From Acidimicrobiaceae bacterium (lineage in GTDB: Bacteria; Actinomycetota; Acidimicrobiia; Acidimicrobiales; RAAP-2), in assembly GCA_003164275.1 (NCBI GenBank), contig PLSY01000312.1:2582-16329 (forward strand): DNA of 13,748 nucleotides, in the 5' to 3' direction. Of this stretch, positions 5,830-13,748 are shown one piece after another (position 1 is the first letter of the stretch; each line of letters starts with the position of its first letter). A program made the translations under genes and the position numbers. The notes under the pieces were generated by a model. That model saw nothing but the letters and a program-made list of their open reading frames with translations, made no database searches and was not told the DNA's origin.

Positions 5830-6381
5830 CTAGGCCAGGTCGAAGAGGCCGTCGGGCACATCGACGGTGACCCGCACGCCGGGCTCGGTGTCCACCACGA
5901 AACAGAGGGGCACGAGCACTCCCCCGGTGATCACCAGCAGGTCGCTGGCCGGGTTGGCCTCTACGCCTTCGACCGTCCCGAGCACCGTGCCCGAGGTGTC
6001 CTCGACTCGGGCCCCGATGAGGTCGTGGACCCACAGGGCGTTAGGGTCCTCCAGGGGTGGGGCGAACAGCTCGGTCCTTCTCAGCGCATCAGCCTCGTCG
6101 ATGCTGTTGACCCCGTCAAAGGTCACGATGAAGCGCCCCTGGTGCGACGAAGCGTCGGCCACCGTGAGGGCACGGCCGTCGTTGGTGTGCAGGACTGAGC
6201 CCTGTTCCACCCGCTCGTGGCGATTGGTGGTGAGCACGACGATGACATCGCCCCGCAGTCCGTGGGGCTTCACGATATAGCCCACCTGAAGCATCACCGG
6301 GTGACCCGACTGGTCCTTGTCGGGCCGGTCCGTCACCTGCTCATCTGCCCCACCGCCGTCAGCGTGGGCGGATGGTGGCAC
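5830..6381 (-). CDS. rimM: Ribosome maturation factor RimM
   Basis: A 183-residue protein. RimM binds S19 and assists maturation of the 16S rRNA 3' (head) domain of the 30S subunit. The N-terminal RimM domain shows the signature GYIVKPHGLRGDV (34-46). The C-terminal PRC-barrel-like domain begins at LWVHDLIGARVED (116-128) and ends VDVPDGLFDL. GTG 6381 lies 10 nt after the khpA stop, with a GGGA Shine-Dalgarno-like element just upstream. It adds about 29 polar residues before the usual Met30-Leu-Gln-Val start of the fold. ATG 6294 (Met30) is a possible alternative, but it would leave a 97-bp gap in an otherwise tight operon. It is flanked by khpA and trmD in the standard order. Confidence 0.94.
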   Translation of the reverse strand: MPPSAHADGGGADEQVTDRPDKDQSGHPVMLQVGYIVKPHGLRGDVIVVLTTNRHERVEQGSVLHTNDGRALTVADASSHQGRFIVTFDGVNSIDEADALRRTELFAPPLEDPNALWVHDLIGARVEDTSGTVLGTVEGVEANPASDLLVITGGVLVPLCFVVDTEPGVRVTVDVPDGLFDLA

Positions 6382-6391
6382 CTGTTCCCGC

Positions 6392-6730
6392 TCAGTCGTC
6401 GTCGATGTCGACGCTGGTGCGGATCCCGTCGCGGGCTCCGGCTGCAGCCACCACGGTGCGGATGGCCTGGGCGACCCGTCCCCGTCGGCCGATGACCCGG
6501 CCCATGTCGTCGGGGGCGACGTGTATACGAAAGCGGACCGAGTCGCCTCGCTCTTCGGTGTTGATCACGACCGAGTCGGGATCAGAGGTGATCGAGTTGA
6601 CCAAATAGGTCACGACCGCCAAGGGAGTCCCGCCCGAGACCCGGTTGCCGGCGTCGTCGCCCTCGCCCCCATCGACTTCGTCGATGGTGTTGACGTCATC
6701 GGCGGAGTCCACCGCCAAGTCATCGGTCAC
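6392..6730 (-). CDS. khpA: KH-domain RNA-binding protein KhpA (YlqC family), acidic N-terminal extension
   Basis: A 112-residue protein whose residues 36-108 form a single KH domain. The GxxG loop is G81-R-R-G84 in RVIGRRGRVAQAIRTVV, preceded by FRIHVAPDDM. KhpA is a small RNA chaperone that in Firmicutes partners with KhpB/Jag. It conventionally lies between rpsP and rimM, as here. The usual length is about 75-80 residues. The extra 35 at the N-terminus are strongly acidic (many Asp/Glu) and low in complexity. The GTG start at 6730 overlaps the rpsP stop by 4 nt (GTGA), which supports that start and coupled translation. No later Met or GTG before the KH fold is clearly better from what I can see. 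Confidence 0.9.
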   Translation of the reverse strand: MTDDLAVDSADDVNTIDEVDGGEGDDAGNRVSGGTPLAVVTYLVNSITSDPDSVVINTEERGDSVRFRIHVAPDDMGRVIGRRGRVAQAIRTVVAAAGARDGIRTSVDIDDD

Positions 6731-7014
6731 TTGGCCGCCTTGGCGCTCGCAAACTCATCCATTGCCCCCGACTTCTGGAGCAGCTTCTCGACGCGCTCGG
6801 TCGGGGTGGCGCCCTGGGACAGCCACTTCACGGCTTTCGCATTGTCGATCTCGACCACTGCATCAGGCTCGGCCAAGGACTTGCCACGAGGGGCGTATGT
6901 GCCCACGATCTCGATGAACCGACCATTGCGGGGCGAACGGCTGTCCGCTGCCACCAGCCGATACGTCGGTTGCTTCTTCTTCCCGATCCGCACAAGGCGG
7001 AGCTTTACTGCCAC
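6727..7014 (-). CDS. rpsP: 30S ribosomal protein S16
   Basis: A 95-residue protein with the S16 signature at the N-terminus: VKLRLVRIGKKKQPTYRLV (3-21), then SPRNGRFIEIVGTYAP (27-42) and a helix with AVKWLSQGATPTERV (61-75). S16 binds 16S rRNA in the body of the small subunit and is an early assembly protein. The start is GTG 7014, fixed by a strong Shine-Dalgarno (AGAGGAG, 7021-7027 on the complement). It follows ffh after a 141-bp gap and leads the tight rpsP-khpA-rimM-trmD run, so it is probably first in its transcription unit. I could not identify a confident promoter in the gap. Confidence 0.97.
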   Translation of the reverse strand: MAVKLRLVRIGKKKQPTYRLVAADSRSPRNGRFIEIVGTYAPRGKSLAEPDAVVEIDNAKAVKWLSQGATPTERVEKLLQKSGAMDEFASAKAAK

Positions 7015-7020
7015 GGTGAA

Positions 7021-7027
7021 CTCCTCT
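7021..7027 (-). promoter_or_regulatory. Strong Shine-Dalgarno of rpsP
   Basis: AGAGGAG on the minus strand, 6 nt before the GTG at 7014. It decides the non-ATG start of rpsP. Confidence 0.85.
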
Positions 7028-7155
7028 GGATTGTGTCGCTGGCGCGCAACAGTCTCTCATCATTGACGGGGGTGATGCGCACGCCCACGGTTTTCCTCAT
7101 CTTCTATCCCACCGGGCCCCGAAACCGAGTCCCGTCCGGGCCGCCTGGTACTGGG

Positions 7156-8709
7156 TCAACGAGCCTTCGGTGTCACCCGGCCGCCACCCTTTCCCTTTTT
7201 CTTGCCTTTGCCCTTGGACTTGGCCGAGGTAGGAAAGCCCGTCCCGCCGGAGCCCATTCCTCCGGGCCCGAGGGCGCCCGGGCCAGCGCTCCCGCCGCCG
7301 AACGCCGAGAGGTCCCCTCCGGCCGCTCCGAGCTCGGCCATCTCCGCCAAGGCCTTCGGCGACATCTTCGGACCACCCCGCCCGAACATTCCACCGAGAC
7401 CCCCGAGGGCACCACCCATCCCGCCTTTGCCGAAGCCCTTCATCATCTTCTGCATCTCTTTGAACTGCTTCAGCAGGGCGTTGACGTCCGACGTGGCCGT
7501 CCCGCTGCCATTGGCGATGCGCACCCGCCGCGCTCCGTCGATGATGGACGGGTCGGCCCGCTCGGCCGGTGTCATCGACCTGATGACGGCCTCGATCTGG
7601 CCGATTTGGCGGTCGTCTATGGCCGAGGACGCCTGCTTCAAGTCCTTCGGCACACCAGGCAGGAGCGAGAGCATGCCCGACACCGAACCCATCTTCTTCA
7701 CCTGTTGGAGCTGCTCCAAGAAGTCCTCGAGGGTGAAGCGGCCCTCCATCATGGCGGCCGCGCCCTTGGCCGAGACGTCCTTGTCCATCGTCCGCTCGGC
7801 CTGCTCGATCAGACTGAGGACGTCGCCCATTCCAAGAATGCGGTCGGCCATGCGGTCGGGGTGGAACTGGTCGAAGTCGTCGAGCTTCTCGCCCGTCGAG
7901 GCGAAGGCGATGGGCTTGCCGACTACCTCTTTGACCGAGAGGGCAGCTCCCCCTCGGGCGTCGCCGTCCAACTTCGTGAGGATGACCCCGTCGAGCGACA
8001 GGGCGTCGTGGAAGGCCGACGCCGTGGCCACCGCGTCCTGGCCGGTCATGGCGTCGATCACGAGGAAGGTGTAGTGGGGATCCACCGCGTCGGCGATGTC
8101 GCGGATCTCGACCATGAGGTCCTCGTCGATGGCCAGCCGTCCGGCGGTGTCGACGATGAGGACGTCTCGCCCGAGGCGCTTCGCCTCCTCCAGTCCGGCG
8201 GCGGCAACGGCCACTGGGCTGGTGGGTTCGCTGAATACGGTGATGGAGGCCTGGCCGGCCAGGACCCGCAGCTGCTCGACGGCTGCCGGTCGCTGGAGGT
8301 CGGCGCCGACCAGCATCGGGTTTCGGCCCTGCTGTTTGAACCAACGAGCCAGCTTGGCGGCCGTCGTCGTCTTACCCGAGCCCTGCAGGCCAGCGAGCAA
8401 GATGACCGTGGGTGGCCGCCCGGCATAGGTGATCTTGAGGGTTTCGCCGCCGAGGATGGCGACTAGCTCCTCATTGACGATCTTGATGACCTGTTGCCCG
8501 GGGCTCAGGTTCTGCGAGAGCTCAAGGCCCACGCAGCGCTCCCTCACCGCCGACGTGAACGTCCGAACCACGCCGATCTCGACGTCCGCCTCCAGCAGGG
8601 CGGTCCGGATCTCCCGGAGGACCTCGTCAATGTCGGCCTCGGTCAGCCTCCCGCGACTACGGAGGCGGGTGAGGATCCCTTCGAATCGGTCGGTCAGGCT
8701 CTCGAACAT
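7156..8709 (-). CDS. ffh: Signal recognition particle protein Ffh (SRP54)
   Basis: A 517-residue SRP GTPase that binds signal sequences of nascent membrane proteins and delivers ribosomes to FtsY. The N domain is about 1-95. The G domain has G1 GLQGSGKTT (107-115), G2 DLQRPAA (137-143), G3 DTAGR (187-191) and G4 TKLDG (245-249). The methionine-rich M domain (about 300-425) holds the SRP-RNA binding segment RRVRIANGSGT (394-404). Beyond the M domain there is a tail of about 90 residues: Gly/Met-rich at 425-450, Gly/Ser-rich to about 495, then a Lys-Gly run (499-509). Actinobacterial Ffh proteins often have such tails. ATG 8709 is preceded by GAGGAA, a good Shine-Dalgarno. It lies 61 bp after ftsY, its receptor, on the same strand. 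The SRP RNA itself is not in this window. Confidence 0.97.
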   Translation of the reverse strand: MFESLTDRFEGILTRLRSRGRLTEADIDEVLREIRTALLEADVEIGVVRTFTSAVRERCVGLELSQNLSPGQQVIKIVNEELVAILGGETLKITYAGRPPTVILLAGLQGSGKTTTAAKLARWFKQQGRNPMLVGADLQRPAAVEQLRVLAGQASITVFSEPTSPVAVAAAGLEEAKRLGRDVLIVDTAGRLAIDEDLMVEIRDIADAVDPHYTFLVIDAMTGQDAVATASAFHDALSLDGVILTKLDGDARGGAALSVKEVVGKPIAFASTGEKLDDFDQFHPDRMADRILGMGDVLSLIEQAERTMDKDVSAKGAAAMMEGRFTLEDFLEQLQQVKKMGSVSGMLSLLPGVPKDLKQASSAIDDRQIGQIEAVIRSMTPAERADPSIIDGARRVRIANGSGTATSDVNALLKQFKEMQKMMKGFGKGGMGGALGGLGGMFGRGGPKMSPKALAEMAELGAAGGDLSAFGGGSAGPGALGPGGMGSGGTGFPTSAKSKGKGKKKGKGGGRVTPKAR

Positions 8710-8712
8710 GGG

Positions 8713-8718
8713 TTCCTC
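8713..8718 (-). promoter_or_regulatory. Shine-Dalgarno of ffh
   Basis: GAGGAA on the minus strand, 3 nt before the ATG at 8709 (the GAGG core is 5 nt away). It supports the chosen start. Confidence 0.7.
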
Positions 8719-8770
8719 ACGCTACAGGACGATGGGCGGAGCCGTGTCGCAATCCAGCACTTCGGCGTGG

Positions 8771-10014
<1,244 letters not shown>

Positions 10015-10018
<4 letters not shown>

Positions 10019-13000
10019 GGTTCAGTCCTTCCGATCGGATCTGCGGCGTCCGGCACCCGCAGGGGGTCATCCTCGTCCGACCTCGACGTCAGCTCGTTGT
10101 CCGATCCCGAGGAGTCCGACGTCTCCGGCACTCCGGCTGCGTGCACCTTCGCCGTCTCCGTTGCCGCGGAAGAGCTGGCCGTGGTTATCGTCTCAGTCGA
10201 TCCATCGCTCTCGGCCAGGCGGCGCCCGGGGTCATCGTCTCCCCTGTTGCCTGCTTCGCCGTCGCTGTCTTTGTCGCTGTCTCCGGTTCCTCTGACTCCG
10301 GCGTCACTGTCTCCGGCGTCACCGTCTCCGAAACCGCTGCCGTCGGCGCCGTGAGACTCGAGGGACCGGTGCGGCACCCGCTGGCTCACCACTTTGGACG
10401 AACCACCGGGGGCCATGGTCACCCCGTAGAGGGCGTCTGCTGCCTCCATGGTGCGCTTTTGATGGCTGACGATGATCAACTGGGCCTCCCCTCGGAACTC
10501 GTGGACGAGCCCGAGAAACCGCTGCAGGTTGACATCGTCCAGGGCTGCCTCCACTTCGTCCATCAGATAGAACGGCGATGGGCGGCTACGGAACACGGCG
10601 AACAGGTAGGCCAAGGCGACGAGTGAGCGCTCGCCACCGGACAGGAGCGAGAGTCGGCGAACGTTGCGCCCGGCCGGCCGGACCTCGACCTCGACCCCGG
10701 TATCCAGCAGATTCTCCGGATCGGTAAGGGACAACCGGCCGGTGCCCCCAGGGAATAGTGAGGTGACGAGTGTGGAGAAGTGCTCGTTCACGTCAGCGAA
10801 GGCGGCGTCGAAGACATGCATGATCTCTTCGTCCAGCGTGCGAATGACGTGGTGCAGCTCCCGGCGGGCGGTGCGGATGTCATCGACCTGCGACTCGAGG
10901 AACTGGTGTCGCTCGTTCAGTTCGGACAGCTCCTCCAGGGCCAGTGGGTTGACCGGACCGAGAGCGGCGAGCTCTTTTTCCAGCTGATCGACGCGCGAGC
11001 CCGGGTCGGCGCCTTCGGGAAGCTCGGGCGTCGGGGCGTCGATGGCATCAGCCGGGGTGCAAGCCAGCTCCCGGCGCAGCGCCTCGACCACCGACTCTCG
11101 CCTGATAGTCGCTTCGACCAGGTCCATCTCGATCTTCTGCAGACGACTGCGAGCGGCCGCCAGCTCGTGCTCGCTGGCCGATCGCTGGTGGCGAAGCTCC
11201 TCAAGGCGGGCTCCGCCTGCACGTACCGCTTCCAGCTGGAGGCGGTGTCGCTCCCGAAGCTCGGCCAGCGTCGAGTCCAGCTCCGACTGCGCCGCCGCCA
11301 CGACCACGAGCAGTCGTTCGACGGCCGTGGCGTCGGCCTCCAACCTGGTGCGGCGCTCAGCTGCCTCCCGGCGCTCATCGGCGTGCCCGGTGAGTCGCCG
11401 CTCGACTTCCTGCAGTCGCCCGGCAAGCACTCGACGGCGCTCAACCAGGCTGGCCGATCGCACTTCCCACTCGCTACGCAAGCTGGCCGCCTCGGCGATC
11501 CGTTCGTCGATGCGTCGACGGTCCAGTCGAGCCGCGGCCATTCGCTCTGCCGCGTGGCTGCGGGCCGCCTCGAGGGCGGGCAGCTCATCTCGCAACTGGG
11601 CCGCCCGGGAAGCGTCTCGGGCGATCCGGTCGTCCAGCTCGGCGAACTCGTGACGAATGGCCTCGAGCTCGGCCGACGAGGCGACCAGGTCGTTGGCCAC
11701 CCGCTGGCGCGCACTTCGAGCAGTCTGGTGGGCGACCTCGTTGCGGTCATCGGCCCGCACCGCCTCGGCCGCGGCCGTGCGGGTGGCCTCCACCTCGACC
11801 CGGGCCGCCGAGCGCTCCTCGCTCGCCTCCATGGAGGCGACCGTCGCCACCTCGGCCCGGTCCTTCGCCTCTTCCACCACTGCTGCCGTCACCACGCCGC
11901 CGGCGGCCCGTACCCGCCAGCCCGTCGACGAGAAGCGGTCACCATCTCGGGTGACGACGACCAGGTCGGGTCGGGCCAACGCCAGATCGATGGCCTCTGA
12001 CCAACCCCCCTCGGCACAGCAAGAGCCGGCGAGAAGAGTGTCGAGCGCACGTTCGAGACCTGGGAGATTGCGCCCGTTCAAGTGGGGCCGTACGTGGCGC
12101 CTGATCGACTCGGTGCCCGACGGCACCTCGGCGGTGACCCGGTCGGCGTCAACCGCCGACTCGGTGAGGGCGAGGACAGCTCCCGTCGCCCCGCCCTGGC
12201 GCAGACGCGACAGGGCGGCCTTGGCCGGCTGGCTGCCGGAGACGACCACGGCGGCCACCGACGCTCCGGCTGCCGCCTCGAAGGCGTCCTCCCACCCGTC
12301 GTCAACAGCCACCACGTCGAGCAGGGTGCCGACCACGCCGTCGATCCCGGAAAGCAGCTCGGCGCCGGCCGCTCCCCTGGCCTCGTCGAGCGCACGCTCC
12401 AGGGCATCGGCGCGAGCGGTCGACCGGGCCAGCTCTTGCTCGGCCTGGCGCAGTGCCTCTTCAGCTACCTCCAGGCGGCGGGCAGCCCGCCCGTGGGCCG
12501 CCTCGGTCCCGGCCACCGCCGCCTGCAGGCTGTGTCGGCCCTGTTCGGTCTCGGCCAACCGTTCGCCGAGCTCATGATCCTCGCCCTCCAAAATGGCGCC
12601 CCGCCGCTCGGTCGTCGCCACCCGGGAGCTCAGCTGGTCGAGGGCCCGCCGGTCCCGCTCCAGGGCATGGTCGAGGGAGCTGAGCTGGCCCCGGGCCACG
12701 GTCACCGCCTCTTCGGCCACCCGCAGGGCGGCCCCGTCACCCCAGGCCTCGAGGTGGTCCTCGAGCTCGGCGGTAGCCGCCTGCTCGCTGGCCACCACGG
12801 TGCCCTCCTCGGGAACGAGGGTTTCGGCTTCGACCTCGGCCATGGCCAGCTCTTCGGCCAAGCGCGCCCCTTCGGCCTCCAGGGTTGACACGACGTCGGC
12901 GTCGGCTGCGGCGTCGAGGGCCTGGGCCAGTGACCGCTGCCGTTCTCGCAGCACGCCGGTCAGGCCTCTCGACCGCTCGACCATGCCCTGGGTGCGTCCG

Positions 13001-13748
13001 AGCACCGTGGCGAGATCGGATTCTCGTTGGGCCGACATCTCGTCGGCCGTTCGCTCGGTGTCGGCATCCAGCCGGGTGAGCGACTCTCGAAGGGTGGACT
13101 CGGTGACCTTCAGCTCCGTCTGGGCCTTTGCCCCCTCGAGGTGCCGGGTCTCGAGGGCATTCAGTTCGGCGCCGGCGACATAGAGGCGCACAGCCCGAAG
13201 CTCATCGGCCAGACCGGTGTAGGAGCGGGCTGCGGCCGCCTGGCGCTCAAGAGGACGGATCTGTCGCTTGACCTCCCTGACCAGGTCGAAGAGCCGCTCC
13301 AAGTTCTCCTCGGTCGAGGCCAAACGGCGCTCGGAGCGCTCTCGGCGGCGGCGGAACTTGAGCACCCCGGCCGCCTCTTCGATCACGGCACGGCGATCCT
13401 CGGGGCGGGCCTCCAAGATGGCGTCCAGGTTGCCTTGACTGATGATGACGTGCTGCTGACGTCCTACCCCGGTATCGGAGAGGAGCTCTTGGATGTCGAG
13501 CAGTCGGCACGGTGCGCCGTTGATCGAGTACTCGCTGTCTCCCGACCGGAACAGCGTCCGCGTGATGGTGATCTCGGCCAGATCGGTCGTGAGCTTGCCG
13601 GCCGAATTGTCGATGGTGAGGGCCACCTCGGCCCGCCCGAGGGCTGGCCGCTTGGCGGTGCCCATGAAGATGACGTCTTCCATCTTGGCCGACCGAACGG
13701 TCCTTGGTCCCTGGGCGCCGAGGACCCAGGCCACGGCGTCGACCACGT
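10015..13748 (-). CDS. smc: Chromosome segregation protein SMC, N-terminus cut by window edge
   Basis: About 1,244 residues are visible; the first visible complete codon (GTG 13746) is an internal Val in the N-V-V-D-A segment that directly follows the Walker A loop. The P-loop lies just off the right edge. SMC dimers form the condensin-like ATPase ring that compacts and segregates the chromosome with ScpA/ScpB. Numbered from the GTG, the Q-loop is IISQG (101-105), followed by EDRRAVIEEAAGVLKFRRRR. Coiled coil runs to about 460. The hinge spans about 463-625 (GIDGVVGTLLDVV...AAVVVSG). The return coiled coil follows, then signature LSGGE (1035-1039) and Walker B FYLMDE (1059-1064). The head ends near residue 1123. 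The last 120 residues (10018-10377) are an acidic Asp/Ser/Gly tail with a GDxDA repeat, unusual for SMC. It overlaps ftsY by 4 nt. Confidence 0.97.
10026..10032 (-). promoter_or_regulatory. Shine-Dalgarno of ftsY inside the smc 3' end
   Basis: GGAAGGA on the minus strand, 7 nt before the ATG at 10018 and inside the last smc codons. It lets ftsY initiate even though the genes overlap. Confidence 0.7.
10261..10330 (-). repeat. Degenerate tandem repeats in the smc tail
   Basis: On the plus strand, GCGTCACTGTCTCCG (10301-10315) is followed immediately by GCGTCACCGTCTCCG (10316-10330), 15 bp with one mismatch. Related units GTCGCTGTCT (10261-10270) and GTCGCTGTCTCCGG (10273-10286) lie nearby. They encode the Gly-Asp-rich GDGDAGDSDAG and GDSDKDSDG parts of the SMC tail. 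The unit length is a multiple of three, as expected for a coding repeat that can expand or shrink in frame. Confidence 0.75.

Noticed and set aside
5825..6034. Longer start for trmD
   Set aside because: The extension overlaps rimM in another frame and reads as Arg/Gly noise; TrmD proteins start at MRIDVFTLFPG.
7097..8344. 415-codon minus-strand open frame
   Set aside because: Out-of-frame shadow of ffh, with Arg/Gly/Pro-rich translation and no motifs.
10780..12000. 406-codon plus-strand open frame
   Set aside because: Antisense to the smc coiled coil; no domain recognisable. Long antisense frames are common opposite coiled-coil genes of high G+C content.

Overview
The window is a high-GC (by eye roughly two-thirds G+C) bacterial chromosome segment, almost certainly from an actinobacterium (Actinomycetota). 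The main evidence is the cluster smc-ftsY-ffh-rpsP-khpA-rimM-trmD-rplS followed by a DUF2469 gene and a yraN-like gene. DUF2469 (the Mycobacterium tuberculosis Rv2901c family) is an actinobacterial hallmark, and FtsY has the N-terminal membrane helix common in that phylum. A deep lineage such as Acidimicrobiia is plausible, but I cannot prove it from the sequence.

Layout. Positions 3793-13748 are a conserved housekeeping block, all on the minus strand, so it reads from right to left. It starts with a chromosome-segregation ATPase (smc, cut by the right edge just after the P-loop). Next come the two GTPases of the signal recognition pathway (ftsY, ffh), then ribosomal protein S16, the RNA chaperone KhpA, the 16S maturation factor RimM, the tRNA m1G37 methyltransferase TrmD and ribosomal protein L19. 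DUF2469 and a degenerate YraN follow. Spacing is tight: 4-nt start/stop overlaps at smc/ftsY, rpsP/khpA and DUF2469/yraN, and gaps of 10 and 5 nt around rimM. Longer gaps (61, 141 and 147 bp) precede ffh, rpsP and rplS. Positions 2904-3698 (minus) hold a crotonase-fold acyl-CoA enzyme with an isomerase-like active site.

Positions 1-2808 are the accessory part. They contain the C-terminal portion of a CHAD-domain protein (plus), a palindrome-rich 528-bp stretch without a gene, and a divergent pair. One member of the pair is a methyltransferase-like protein resembling the plant DUF579/IRX15-GXM family (minus). The other is a GT34-like (GMA12/MNN10) glycosyltransferase (plus). Both families are best known from plant hemicellulose synthesis. 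Their juxtaposition, around an intergenic region with a duplicated CCGGATCCGG palindrome, is the most interesting thing here. It suggests a small glycan assembly and methylation module, which is inference only.

Other oddities: SMC carries a 120-residue acidic, repeat-bearing tail. FtsY has a Pro-Glu linker and a Gly/Ser-rich insert between its N and G domains. KhpA has an acidic N-terminal extension. The YraN homologue has lost two of the four nuclease-motif residues. lepB and rnhB are missing from their usual actinobacterial position. I see no tRNA, rRNA, CRISPR array, insertion sequence or phage gene.
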